Notes under the pieces: generated by a model
What the model was told of the DNA's origin: nothing
Database searches by the model: none
Seen by the model: the letters and a program-made list of their open reading frames with translations, nothing else
Position numbers and translations under genes: made by a program
Assembly (NCBI GenBank): GCA_047626155.1
Contig: JBLHRR010000005.1
Location: forward strand, 35,500-99,499
Length of the DNA stretch: 64,000 nucleotides
Reading direction: 5' to 3'
Origin: CALGLS01 sp047626155
Lineage (GTDB): Bacteria; Bacteroidota; Bacteroidia; Chitinophagales; Saprospiraceae
In this document: positions 25,901-34,685 of the stretch, one piece after another
Layout: every line of letters starts with the position of its first letter
How positions within the stretch are numbered: position 1 is the first letter of the stretch

Positions 25901-26998
25901 ATGGCAGACGAATTACTCTATTATGTTGGCCTGACAAAAATTCCAAAGGTAGGGGCCGTCACTGCTAAAAACCTCGTAAGTTATTGCGGAGGAGCTGAAG
26001 CAGTATTTAAAGCAAGTAAAAAACAATTACTAGCTGTACCCGGTATTGGTCCAGGTACCGCCAGCGAGATTCTGAAACAATCAGTACTGAGCGACGCTGA
26101 ATCAGATCTGAATAAGGCAGACAAAGATGAGACTCGCGTTTTTTCCTATCTCTCTCCTGATTACCCTCAACGCTTAAAACATTTCCCGGACTGCCCAGTC
26201 GTTTTGCGTTACAAAGGAAACATAGACTTGAATGCCAACAGAATTGTAGCCATAGTCGGTACCCGAAAACCTACAGATTATGGTAGAGCAGTCTGTGAAA
26301 AATTGGTCGAAGAATTAAAAGCTTATGACGTTATCATAGTTAGTGGTCTGGCTTATGGGATTGATGTCACCGCTCATAAAAAATGTATAGATATTGGTGT
26401 ACCCACGATCGGAGTGATGGGAAGTGGACTGGATATAGTCTATCCTTCCTTGCATCGAAAAATAGCAAAACAGATGATGGAAAACGGAGGGCTGTTGTCC
26501 GAATTTCCTCACGGAACTCCACCCGATCGCGAACATTTTCCAATGCGTAATCGTGTTGTTGCGGGGATGTGTGATGCCCTGGTCGTAGTAGAAACCAAAC
26601 GAAGAGGTGGTTCTATGATTACGGCGAATCTTGCTAATGATTATAATAAAGATGTCTTTGCTTATCCTGGTCGAAACAGTGATGAATTTAGCGAAGGCTG
26701 TAATCTGCTAATCAAATCGCATAAAGCAGCCCTGCTCGATGGCGCAAAAGATTTGTCCTATGTAATGCAATGGGAAGCAGGAAAAAAAAATACGGATATT
26801 CAACGCTCTTTGTTTATAGAGCTTAACACTGAAGAAAATCAGCTCGTCAAATTATTGAAGGAGAATCCCAAAATGGCCATTGATCAAATTACAGTAAACA
26901 TGTCAAAAACACCAAGTGAAATGGCCTCCTTATTACTGAACCTTGAATTTAAAGGAGTAATAAAATCTCTGCCGGGTAAACGTTATATGTTGATCTGA
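25901..26998 (+). CDS. dprA: DNA-processing protein DprA
   Basis: 365 residues. Helix-hairpin-helix motif near residues 40-60 (AVPGIGPGTASEIL), then the Rossmann-like DprA core: IVGTRKPTDYGR, VSGLAYGIDVTAHK, GVMGSGLDIVYP, LLSEFPHGTPPDREHFPMRNR, ETKRRGGSMITANLAND. The last 60 residues are a winged-helix-like domain. DprA loads RecA on incoming single-stranded DNA during natural transformation and protects it; the protein is cytoplasmic. The sequence is complete and typical. No competence genes are next to it, which is common. Confidence 0.95.
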   Translation: MADELLYYVGLTKIPKVGAVTAKNLVSYCGGAEAVFKASKKQLLAVPGIGPGTASEILKQSVLSDAESDLNKADKDETRVFSYLSPDYPQRLKHFPDCPVVLRYKGNIDLNANRIVAIVGTRKPTDYGRAVCEKLVEELKAYDVIIVSGLAYGIDVTAHKKCIDIGVPTIGVMGSGLDIVYPSLHRKIAKQMMENGGLLSEFPHGTPPDREHFPMRNRVVAGMCDALVVVETKRRGGSMITANLANDYNKDVFAYPGRNSDEFSEGCNLLIKSHKAALLDGAKDLSYVMQWEAGKKNTDIQRSLFIELNTEENQLVKLLKENPKMAIDQITVNMSKTPSEMASLLLNLEFKGVIKSLPGKRYMLI

Positions 26999-27179
26999 AA
27001 CCAAGACAGTTATTGATACTGAGTCGCTTCGCCGTAATTAAAGCCAATAATCCATTCGCAAAGTCTTAAAAAGTAGTACCTTGTTCAGGCTAAACACATA
27101 GCTTGCAACCCCTTCGACTCTATTTTCAATAGAGCCAAGGATTTTGGCTTCTCAGGACATTTACAAATGTATCTTTAAA

Positions 27180-28307
27180 ATGACGATGAAGAACTTCTAC
27201 TTTATTCTGCTGCCTTTTCTCGCTTTCTCTTGCAATACCACAAAATCAGGACCTGAAGTACCTGCGAGTGACAATACGATGGAGGTATCGATTTCTACAA
27301 AAAAAGCAAAAAATATTATCTTTCTTATAGGAGACGGAATGGGGCTTTCGCAAATCACAGCAGCGATGTATGCCAACAAAAACAGAATCAATCTGGAGCG
27401 ATTTCCAGTAGTTGGATTACATAAAACCCACGCCAGCAATGATCTGGTGACGGACTCCGCAGCAGCGGCGACCGCTTTCGCCTGTGGCGTGAAAACCTAT
27501 AATGGAGCCATTGGAGTGAACCCTGATACATTGCCGGTAAAGTCCATTCTAGAAATGGCAGAAGAGAAGGGCTTGGCAACGGGGTTGGTAGCAACTTCTA
27601 CCATCGTACATGCTACACCTGCTTCTTTTTTCGCTCATGAAAAGCGTCGTAATTTATATGAATGTATTGCAATGGACTTGCTCGATATTGAACTAGATTA
27701 CTTTGTAGGAGGAGGTAAAAAATATTTCGACCGAAGAGATATGGATAATAGAGATTTGATCCAAGAACTAAGAGCAAAGGGTTACCAGATTTCGGATTAT
27801 TTCACGGAGCCTTTTTCACAAGTCATGATGCCTTCCAAAAAGAACTTCGGTTACTTTACTTCTGATTCAGATCCGCTTCCTGTTTCCAAAGGAAGAGGTT
27901 ATCTCTATGCTGCGACCAAGGCAGGTATTCGCTTTTTGAAGAAGCGTAGTGATAAAGGTTTTTTCATGATGACAGAAGGTTCACAGATTGACTGGGGCGG
28001 TCATGCAAACGAATCGGACTACATTATAAGTGAATTATTGGATTTTGATAGAGTGGTTGGCTATGCACTCGATTTCGCTAAGAAAGATGGAGAGACATTA
28101 GTTGTTGTCACAGCCGATCATGAAACGGGCGGTTACTCGATTGTACAAGGTTCACGCATGGATAGTTTGGCTACTAAATTTACAACATCTTACCATACCG
28201 CTTCTATGATTCCGGTTTTTGCCTACGGTCCAGGCTCAGAAGAGTTTGCGGGGATTTATGAGAATACGGAGATTTTCAGGAAGATGAAAAAGGTATTGGG
28301 TTTATAA
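27180..28307 (+). CDS. Alkaline phosphatase, lipoprotein
   Basis: 375 residues from the ATG at 27180 (27186 is equally possible); a TTG-started extension to 27144 is unlikely because it would hide the lipoprotein signal ending L-A-F-S-C. The alkaline phosphatase fold is clear: metal site GDGMGLSQ, nucleophile Ser in TDSAAAATAFACG, the ligands in EGSQIDWGGHAN, ADHETGGYS and the final His in SYHTASMIPVFAYG. It releases phosphate from phosphomonoesters outside the inner membrane. It is a short form without the crown inserts of animal enzymes. A palindromic repeat begins directly at the stop codon. Confidence 0.92.
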   Translation: MTMKNFYFILLPFLAFSCNTTKSGPEVPASDNTMEVSISTKKAKNIIFLIGDGMGLSQITAAMYANKNRINLERFPVVGLHKTHASNDLVTDSAAAATAFACGVKTYNGAIGVNPDTLPVKSILEMAEEKGLATGLVATSTIVHATPASFFAHEKRRNLYECIAMDLLDIELDYFVGGGKKYFDRRDMDNRDLIQELRAKGYQISDYFTEPFSQVMMPSKKNFGYFTSDSDPLPVSKGRGYLYAATKAGIRFLKKRSDKGFFMMTEGSQIDWGGHANESDYIISELLDFDRVVGYALDFAKKDGETLVVVTADHETGGYSIVQGSRMDSLATKFTTSYHTASMIPVFAYGPGSEEFAGIYENTEIFRKMKKVLGL

Positions 28308-28431
28308 GTATTACACAAAAAATAATTTCTCGATTTCTTTGGTGAAAACGATTATATAAACCGCTCTCCTTTTGGTCATTTTGATTTACATAATCGTTTC
28401 CCAATCGGGATTTAATTTTCTGTTGTTACTA
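28307..28431 (-). repeat. Palindromic intergenic repeat, family 1, copy 3 (reverse)
   Basis: Reverse orientation relative to copies 1 and 2, starting at the last base of the alkaline phosphatase stop codon. Its inner-stem changes (positions 2, 13 and 18) give G-U pairs. The outer stem has C-A and G-A mismatches. Confidence 0.9.
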
Positions 28432-28681
28432 AGTGCATTGTAAACTAAGTTCTATCCTTTTTGACTGCTTATTTTGAAATTACTCTTCGTTAGAAACTCC
28501 TTAAATAGCTAAGGCTATTCGCGTCGTCTCTGCCTCGATTAATTCCAAAACAACCTATTCAAATTCGGACGAAACTTAATTTCCAGTGCACTAAGGGTTT
28601 TTATTTTGCGATAAATTTATATAACGTTTATCTAGTGTCAACTATCTATAGTATTTCGCCAAGAAGAAGGAGAGAGGGCAT
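28432..28681. other. Intergenic sequence without visible features
   Basis: Between the repeat and the terminator I see no gene or strong signal. Confidence 0.4.
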
Positions 28682-28728
28682 AAAAAAACAGAGCAACTAC
28701 GTTTTTCGCAGTTGCTCTGTTTTTTTTA
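28682..28728. terminator. Bidirectional terminator
   Basis: AACAGAGCAACT and AGTTGCTCTGTT form the stem, with seven A on the left and eight T on the right, so it works on either strand. It serves lipA (minus) and possibly the alkaline phosphatase transcript (plus). Confidence 0.85.
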
Positions 28729-28757
28729 TGTGAGGATTTGTAAACTAGATCTACTAT

Positions 28758-29639
28758 TTACAAATGCCGCTCTGCATGATAAGAGCTACGTACCAATGGT
28801 CCGCTTTCCACAAAATTAAAACCACGTTCTAATCCTTCGACTCTGTATTTTTCAAAAACATCAGGATGCACATATTCTGCTACATCGAGGTGCATTTTGG
28901 TCGGTTGCAGATATTGACCAATGGTGATGACATCGCAGCCATGTGCAATTAAATCGTCCATGGTTTCAAAGACCTCATCTTGGGTTTCGCCGAGTCCGAC
29001 CATGATGCCTGACTTGGTACGATTGCCCGCATTTTTGGTTCGTTGAATCTGATCGAGGCTACGTTGGTATTTTGCTTGAGGGCGAACCATTCTGTAAAGT
29101 CGTTTGACAGTTTCCATATTGTGGGACACTATTTCCTGACCGCCTTCGATCATTCTATCCAGCGCATCCCAGTTGGCGCGAACATCCGGAATCAAAGTTT
29201 CAATAGTCGTTTCCGGCGATTGTTCTTTTACCGCACGAACAGTTTGATACCAGATTTCTGCTCCTCTATCTTTTAGTTCATCTCTATTTACGGAAGTAAT
29301 AACGGCATGCTTCACCTGCATGAGTGTAATGGCTTCGGCTACTCTACGTGGCTCGTCCTCATCATACTCTGGTGGACGTCCCGTTTTGACTGCGCAGAAA
29401 GAGCAGGAACGGGTACAGGTATTTCCAAGAATCATGAAAGTAGCTGTCCCAGCGCCCCAGCATTCCCCCATATTAGGGCAATTACCGCTTTGGCAAATAG
29501 TATTCAGCTTATATTCATCAACTAACTTCCGTACTTTTTTGAATTCCTCTCCTATGGGCAGTTTAACGCGCAGCCAGCTGGGCTTTCGTCGACTAGGTTC
29601 CTTCTTATTTTCGTCGTTAACTATTGGTAGTTCTATCAT
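28758..29639 (-). CDS. lipA: Lipoyl synthase
   Basis: 293 residues. Both iron-sulfur clusters are present: the auxiliary cluster Cys49/Cys54/Cys60 (CQSGNCPNMGEC) and the radical-SAM cluster Cys75/Cys79/Cys82 (CTRSCSFC). The C-terminal Ser ligand motif RSSYHA is also kept. LipA inserts two sulfur atoms into octanoyl chains on lipoyl domains of 2-oxoacid dehydrogenases and the glycine cleavage system. Cytoplasmic. Length is normal. It ends at a bidirectional terminator; no lipB is visible in the window. Confidence 0.97.
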   Translation of the reverse strand: MIELPIVNDENKKEPSRRKPSWLRVKLPIGEEFKKVRKLVDEYKLNTICQSGNCPNMGECWGAGTATFMILGNTCTRSCSFCAVKTGRPPEYDEDEPRRVAEAITLMQVKHAVITSVNRDELKDRGAEIWYQTVRAVKEQSPETTIETLIPDVRANWDALDRMIEGGQEIVSHNMETVKRLYRMVRPQAKYQRSLDQIQRTKNAGNRTKSGIMVGLGETQDEVFETMDDLIAHGCDVITIGQYLQPTKMHLDVAEYVHPDVFEKYRVEGLERGFNFVESGPLVRSSYHAERHL

Positions 29640-29701
29640 TGCTATTTCGTGTCTATCTGATTTATAGTTGTATCATAACGGCAGAAAGACTCTGAAGTCC
29701 G

Positions 29702-30505
29702 TTACCGTCTCTTACCTAACTGCAAAGTTAAGTAAAGGTTGACAAAAAACGGTCTGTTTTCCGCGTTGGTAATCATATCGTTTTCTACCATTAAGGGTAT
29801 TTTTTTGTAAAAAACATCAATCATGACACCTGCTTCGACAGCTTTGACCATTTCATCGAAAGCTCCCCAGTCGAAATGGGCACCTATTTTAAAGTGAACA
29901 CCAGGCACCGGTCTGATTTCCGTTAAGCCTTTTGTGATCCCGGAGGCGCCATATATTCTGGAGTTATTTAGAAAAACGTTTGCATTTTCGTCGGAGTACT
30001 TTTCGCTTTTTACATCGTTTACACTGCCATCTTCCACATAGACTAGCTCTAGGTAATAAGGTTTCATTAAGCCTAATGTTAATCCACCTTCGTAACTGAA
30101 GCCAATAGCCAGCCCTTTATCTTTTGCTTTTTCCGAAAGGTAGCGCTTAATTCCTTTTCCAGCTCTGATGACGTACAGGCTATTTTGTTTTCCGAAAAAG
30201 AAGGAGCGAGTGGATTGTCCGCTGATGATGCCACCTGTTTCCGGGCTGGTTCGGTTGCTTTTCATATGACGCAGCTCCCCGATCTGAATATGGTAATAAG
30301 AGGTTTTGTAATAAGTCTTTATGGTACCAAAATTAGCACCGAAAGCAACTCCAATACCGGTAGTGTGCAAGGTGAGGTCAAAGGTTGATTCCTTGTTGTA
30401 GACCAAACCTTTCAAAGTGGTATTGTTCGATTTCATGGAAGACTGAGCAATGCCCACCGTTGAAATACTGATGAGAACGAGCAGGAGAATTAGGCGATGC
30501 GTCAT
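29702..30505 (-). CDS. Exported outer-membrane-associated protein, unknown function
   Basis: 267 residues with a signal peptide (LILLLVLISISTVGIAQ). The mature part starts with a strand-rich stretch (FDLTLHTTGIGVAFGANFG) and contains YYHIQIGELRHMKSNR, SFFFGKQNSLYVIRAGKGIKRYL and PGVHFKIGAHFDWG, and ends LYLTLQLGKRR. These features recur in an uncharacterised family of Bacteroidota outer-membrane barrel proteins. Nothing points to a substrate. It is 62 bases upstream of lipA in the same direction, so both may be cotranscribed. Confidence 0.6.
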   Translation of the reverse strand: MTHRLILLLVLISISTVGIAQSSMKSNNTTLKGLVYNKESTFDLTLHTTGIGVAFGANFGTIKTYYKTSYYHIQIGELRHMKSNRTSPETGGIISGQSTRSFFFGKQNSLYVIRAGKGIKRYLSEKAKDKGLAIGFSYEGGLTLGLMKPYYLELVYVEDGSVNDVKSEKYSDENANVFLNNSRIYGASGITKGLTEIRPVPGVHFKIGAHFDWGAFDEMVKAVEAGVMIDVFYKKIPLMVENDMITNAENRPFFVNLYLTLQLGKRR

Positions 30506-30669
30506 AATATTATAGGTTCAGTTAAACGGATCCATTTTACAAATCAATATACAGCATTTAACGGAGAAATAGTACCATAGGTGCATGTTGGATCTTATAA
30601 AAAAGCAAAAAGGGTAGGGTTGTGACGGAATCTCTTGGGAATTCGCGGGCTTTGGGCTTTCTTTATGCT

Positions 30670-31998
30670 GTGAAAATTCAAATACATTCTAATCATTATT
30701 CTCCTCGACTGCTTTATGCTACTGATTTTTTATTTGGGCAAATATTGGATTTCAATCTGATATACAGTAGTGATGCACCTTTGGAGAAGCCGGAAGAGGT
30801 ATTGATTATTTATTACGGAACCAAGCGACCTACGATTGCTAAATTTTTTATTCCGGCACATCCATTTCTGGAACAAAACAACATAGATACATTAATGGTA
30901 ACAGTAAATGAATCTAAAGGTTTACCAGCCTTTTTTTATTTGCCATTGGTTGAAGGTTCCGATTTGTCCTTTGATATTTTTGCGATGACCTTTTATCTGC
31001 TCAGTCGATTTGAGGAATATAGCAAGACAGTTCAAAAGGATGAGCATCAACGTTTCCCGGCTCGCGCTTCCTTAGCTTTTAAAGAAGGGTTTTTACATCA
31101 GCCACTAATTGATCAATGGGCTTGGCGATTATATGATTTGTTGAAAAGTAAGTTTCCAAACTGTCCGGAACGAAAGCCGACCTATGAATTCCTTCCAACA
31201 ATTGATGTCGATTTTGCTTGGGCATATTTGCATAAAGGATGGGGGAGGACTACGGCTTCCTTTTTTAAATCATTGCTTACTTTGAACAGAAAGTTATTGA
31301 CTCGGCAACTAAAGGTTGTTTTAGCTCAGCAAAAAGATCCCTACGATACGTTTGATTTTTTATTAGATTGCTATGAAAAGCATGATGTGAAAGCCTTGTT
31401 TTTTATGTTGCTAGGGGAGTACGGAGCTTATGATAAAAATAATCCGCCTGAACAAATTTCGATGCAGCAATTGATGAAGCGGTTGGGTGAAAAAGCTGGG
31501 CTTGGAATTCATCCTTCTTATGCATCTAACAATAGTTTTTCTATTTTTAAAAAGGAGAAGCAGCTATTGGAAAAGGCGATTGGAGCATCTGTAAAAATGA
31601 GTCGCCAACATTTCTTAAAAATTAGTTTACCGGAAACCTACCAACAATTGTTGGCCGCAGGTATCGAAAAGGACTATTCCATGGGCTATGCTGCCGCTAT
31701 TGGCTTTCGGGCTTCTACGGCGCATCCTTTTTATTGGTATGATTTGGAAAACGAAAGGGCAACAGAATTAGAAATTGTACCCTTCGCAGTAATGGATGTC
31801 ACATTGAAAAATTACCTACAGTTGAAACCAGAAGAAGCTTTGTCCGCTTGCGCTAAAATAATAAGTCAAACCCGCCAAACAGGAGGCATTTTCTGCTTGC
31901 TGTGGCACAATAGTTCCTTCTCTGCGGAAATGGGCTTTGAAGATTGGGGAGGAGTTTATGAAAAAATAGTAGCTTTGGCTGTAGAGGAAGGAGGATAG
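30670..31998 (+). CDS. Polysaccharide-deacetylase-like protein with DUF7033-type N-terminus
   Basis: 442 residues from the GTG at 30670, chosen because family members begin with the (V/I)KI...SPRLLYATDFLF segment seen here; a GTG at 30622 would add 16 residues. The N-terminal 190 residues match the small domain that precedes the NodB-like part in many Bacteroidota (YGTKRPTIAKFFIPAH; MTFYLLSRFEEY). The NodB part shows LPTIDVDFAW, DCYEKHDVKALFFMLLG, GLGIHPSYAS, FRASTAHPFYWYDLE and LLWHNSSF. It may deacetylate an envelope or capsular glycan, but substrate is unknown. A 13-bp perfect hairpin starts at the base after the stop codon. Confidence 0.75.
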   Translation: MKIQIHSNHYSPRLLYATDFLFGQILDFNLIYSSDAPLEKPEEVLIIYYGTKRPTIAKFFIPAHPFLEQNNIDTLMVTVNESKGLPAFFYLPLVEGSDLSFDIFAMTFYLLSRFEEYSKTVQKDEHQRFPARASLAFKEGFLHQPLIDQWAWRLYDLLKSKFPNCPERKPTYEFLPTIDVDFAWAYLHKGWGRTTASFFKSLLTLNRKLLTRQLKVVLAQQKDPYDTFDFLLDCYEKHDVKALFFMLLGEYGAYDKNNPPEQISMQQLMKRLGEKAGLGIHPSYASNNSFSIFKKEKQLLEKAIGASVKMSRQHFLKISLPETYQQLLAAGIEKDYSMGYAAAIGFRASTAHPFYWYDLENERATELEIVPFAVMDVTLKNYLQLKPEEALSACAKIISQTRQTGGIFCLLWHNSSFSAEMGFEDWGGVYEKIVALAVEEGG

Positions 31999-32043
31999 GG
32001 TTTACTAAACTTCCGTATACAATAGGGAAGAGTTTAGTAAACC
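31999..32043. other. Perfect 13-bp hairpin at the 3' end of the deacetylase-like gene
   Basis: GGTTTACTAAACT and AGTTTAGTAAACC are separated by 19 bases. It begins right after the stop codon and has no T-run; an RNA 3'-end stabiliser or factor-dependent terminator is plausible. Confidence 0.5.
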
Positions 32044-32255
32044 TCAAAAGTTACCTTAATCTACATGACCAGATTAAATTACTTTGAATTACATTATCCA
32101 GATGAATGAAAGAATCACCCTTCTTTGACAAATGACGTGGTTCCACAAAAAGGTTTTTCAAAAGCGACTGTAGTGCAGCGGAAGGAGAGTTGAAAATCTA
32201 TTTGTGGAACTATAAAACACGGAATTCGTCAAAGAGTTATAAAAATGACATAACA

Positions 32256-32903
32256 ATGTTCTTACTAAGTAAATACCCATCCATTGCAAATTCCTATGTC
32301 GCTGAATTACGCGATGTCAATATCCAAAAAGATCGAATGCGTTTTAGAAGAAACCTAGAACGAATTGGAGAAGTACTGGCTTATGAAATCAGTAAGACAT
32401 TGGAATATGAGGTGCAGGATGTGGAGACCCCATTAGGAATTGCGAAATCAAGCCTGCTTAAAGATCGTGTTGTGTTGTCCAGTATCTTGCGTGCTGGCTT
32501 ACCCTTTCATCAAGGCTTCCTGAATATTTTTGATCAAGCAGATAATGCTTTTGTCTCTGCTTATCGGATGCACCATAAGGATGGAACTTTTGAGATCAAT
32601 TTGCAATATACTTCTTGCCCTGACTTAAGCGATTCCGTTCTGATCTTAGTCGACCCCATGCTGGCTACCGGAGCCTCCATGGATATAACTATTCGACAAT
32701 TAAAAGAATATGGAACGCCAAAAAAAATCCATGTAGTGGCAGCCATTGCCTCTTCTTATGGCTATGATTACATTCGCCGACTACACCCAGATGTAGAACT
32801 TTGGATTGGGGATCTAGACGAGGAGCTAACTGCTAAATCGTATATCGTTCCTGGCTTGGGAGATGCGGGAGATTTGGCATATGGAGCGAAGGTGCAATCT
32901 TAA
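32256..32903 (+). CDS. upp: Uracil phosphoribosyltransferase
   Basis: 215 residues from the ATG at 32256; the frame stays open upstream to a TTG at 32190 but homology starts near SKYPSIANSYVAELRDV. PRPP-binding loop VDPMLATGASM, uracil-binding C-terminus YIVPGLGDAGDLAYG, and SSILRAGLPFHQG are all present. It makes UMP from uracil and PRPP in pyrimidine salvage. Cytoplasmic. Complete and normal in length. Followed by a MITE-like repeat and a family-1 repeat. Confidence 0.95.
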   Translation: MFLLSKYPSIANSYVAELRDVNIQKDRMRFRRNLERIGEVLAYEISKTLEYEVQDVETPLGIAKSSLLKDRVVLSSILRAGLPFHQGFLNIFDQADNAFVSAYRMHHKDGTFEINLQYTSCPDLSDSVLILVDPMLATGASMDITIRQLKEYGTPKKIHVVAAIASSYGYDYIRRLHPDVELWIGDLDEELTAKSYIVPGLGDAGDLAYGAKVQS

Positions 32904-32945
32904 TTTTATATTCCATTGAATGGGTTTCTAATTTGAATTTTTTTG

Positions 32946-33111
32946 TAACTATTCAGACCGGAGAAGAAAGTCCGAAGTTTCCATCGAACGTGAAATCCAC
33001 AGACTAAGGACTGTCAAATTCAAGGTTTGTATTAGGGGGAAACTTCCGTCTTCCGTCTTCGGACTTCCGTCTTCCGTCTACAGCTAAACTATAGCCCCCA
33101 CTGAACAGTTA
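32946..33111. repeat. MITE-like element, family 2, copy 1
   Basis: 166 bases bounded by TAACTATTCAG and CTGAACAGTTA (11-bp terminal inverted repeats, one mismatch). The interior has AAGTCCGAAGTTTCC on the left, CATCGAACGTGAAATCCACA in the middle and CTTCCGTCTTCCGTCTTC on the right. A second copy lies at 44738-44907. It abuts the family-1 repeat copy 4. Confidence 0.8.
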
Positions 33112-33234
33112 GTATTCCACAAAAAATAATTTCCCAATTTCTTTCGTGGAAACAATTATATAAACCACTCTCCCTGTGGTCGTTTTGATTTACATAATTG
33201 TTTCCAAACCGGGGATTTAATTTTTCGTTGTTAC
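33111..33234 (-). repeat. Palindromic intergenic repeat, family 1, copy 4 (reverse)
   Basis: Reverse orientation. In its inner stem the pair at position 7 has changed from G-C to A-T on both arms, a full compensatory change, and positions 13 and 18 are G-U. The outer stem also carries two changes that still allow G-U pairs. Confidence 0.9.
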
Positions 33235-33263
33235 GTACTTATTTTTTTAAACAAAAAAACCAA

Positions 33264-34046
33264 ATGATAATGAAAACACCTAGCCCCTTATTGCTATTGC
33301 TATTTTTATTCACCTGTATCAGTTGTAAACAAAGCTCAAGTCCAAGCTTAAGTCCAAGCGTTGGTAATAATCTGACGGAGCCAATAACTCCTGAGCCGAA
33401 TCCAGCGCCTATTCCAAGAGAGTCTACGAATGAAAATAAAGCAGATAAAGTCGTCCTAGCCGTAGAGGTAAATGAAGACGCTGTACTTTGCGGTAATGCC
33501 AATTTTGATTTGATGGCAACAATTAATGGAGCAGTTAAAAAATATGCTGGATTGAAATATAGTTCGGCAGATACAGCAGATTGTTCTGGTATATTTCATC
33601 GGGTACTATTTGACATTAAGGAGGTTTGTACAGAAGTCTCGCTTCCTCCTTTTGCGAGTAGATCGTCTCGAGCTCTTGCTCTGTGGTATTTTGAGGAAGA
33701 GCGAATTCAATTGGTTAGAAACCCTGAGGAGGATGGGAAGCTAATTGAAAAAGGGACCGTGATGTTTTATGGGAGGCCAGGACAGAAATATGATTTCAAG
33801 ACTTTGACTATTGACGACCTTGCGAGGGATGGTGGAATTTTTCATGTTGCAACAGTAGTTGATGTAAAAAAAGATGATACCGGAAAAGTTATTTCCTATG
33901 ACATTTTTCATGCTTTGAATGAACGAAAAAGAGCTCAGGTTAATACCGTCTTAGCCAAAAATCCTAATTACCCGGATCGCCCTGCTTATTCTTATTTTAC
34001 GGAGTATTGGGTGGCTTGCGCTAAAATATTGGGGCCGAAGAAATAA
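33264..34046 (+). CDS. NlpC/P60-like cysteine peptidase lipoprotein
   Basis: 260 residues from the ATG at 33264 (33270 also possible). A lipoprotein signal ends T-C-I-S-C (Cys21) and is followed by a Pro/Ser/Glu-rich linker. Residues about 85-255 resemble an NlpC/P60 domain: YAGLKYSSADTADCSG with candidate nucleophile Cys107, and GGIFHVATVVDV with His194 at the expected position of the catalytic His. Such enzymes cut gamma-D-Glu-diamino acid bonds in peptidoglycan or related amides. The sequence is diverged, so the exact bond is unknown. An upstream extension of the frame is only the family-1 repeat read through. Confidence 0.65.
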   Translation: MIMKTPSPLLLLLFLFTCISCKQSSSPSLSPSVGNNLTEPITPEPNPAPIPRESTNENKADKVVLAVEVNEDAVLCGNANFDLMATINGAVKKYAGLKYSSADTADCSGIFHRVLFDIKEVCTEVSLPPFASRSSRALALWYFEEERIQLVRNPEEDGKLIEKGTVMFYGRPGQKYDFKTLTIDDLARDGGIFHVATVVDVKKDDTGKVISYDIFHALNERKRAQVNTVLAKNPNYPDRPAYSYFTEYWVACAKILGPKK

Positions 34047-34246
34047 TTATTTAGCTCAACCTGCGGAACAGAATTAAGAACCGAAGGCGTCACTATTAAG
34101 TTGTTTTGATTCTCTATTTAGCCCATCAAAGCAAATCAGGGTTTGTTAATTTTAAAACGAATGGCATTTTATTTGCATGTGTAGTGGTGGCGAAGATATT
34201 GCTCCGCTTGTTTTACAATTACTAAGTAAATTAAACGCTACTACAT

Positions 34247-34639
34247 ATGAGACTATACACCAGCACTTTAGCACTATTGGCCTTTTTTTTAATGGGCAGT
34301 ATGAATTTGCTACTGGCCAATCACAGCCTTCCACTCGAAACCACAAGGGATCATTCTATAGTGCTTGTACACGTTAATATGCCTATTGTCGGAACAAAGA
34401 ATATAGCCACCAATGTATTTTATTATGACATCGTTGGCCTGGAATCCGATGCTACAGCCAAGCACCTGACCAGTGGTGTTACTAAGGATATTCATACTTT
34501 AATTACAGACTTGAAGCTGGATAAAAACTACGTCAAAATTGGAATCAAATTGAAATGGGGGGGATCTTCTAGATACTTTTTATTTAATAGAAAAGAATTG
34601 ACCTACGGGGAAATCGATTTGAATAAGGGAAAAAACTAA
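34247..34639 (+). CDS. Small exported protein of unknown function
   Basis: 130 residues with a signal peptide (LALLAFFLMGSMNLLLA). The mature part has MPIVGTKNIATNVFYYDI, LITDLKLDKNYVKIGIKLKWGG and YFLFNRKELTYGEIDLN. I recognise no family. It is 46 bases upstream of mnmE in the same direction, but mnmE has its own -7 box in between. Confidence 0.5.
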   Translation: MRLYTSTLALLAFFLMGSMNLLLANHSLPLETTRDHSIVLVHVNMPIVGTKNIATNVFYYDIVGLESDATAKHLTSGVTKDIHTLITDLKLDKNYVKIGIKLKWGGSSRYFLFNRKELTYGEIDLNKGKN

Positions 34640-34673
34640 GAGGTTTTATCTTTTAGTGCGTCCTAAAATTGAG

Positions 34674-34681
34674 TAACTTTG
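34674..34681 (+). promoter_or_regulatory. -7 box placed for a leaderless mnmE transcript
   Basis: TAACTTTG matches TAnnTTTG exactly and ends four bases before the mnmE ATG. Transcription would start at or next to the start codon. A good -33 box is not evident. Confidence 0.35.
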
Positions 34682-34685
34682 GCGC

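Noticed and set aside
33198..33263. N-terminal extension of the NlpC/P60-like gene
   Set aside because: The extension is made of the family-1 repeat; the lipoprotein signal starts at 33264.
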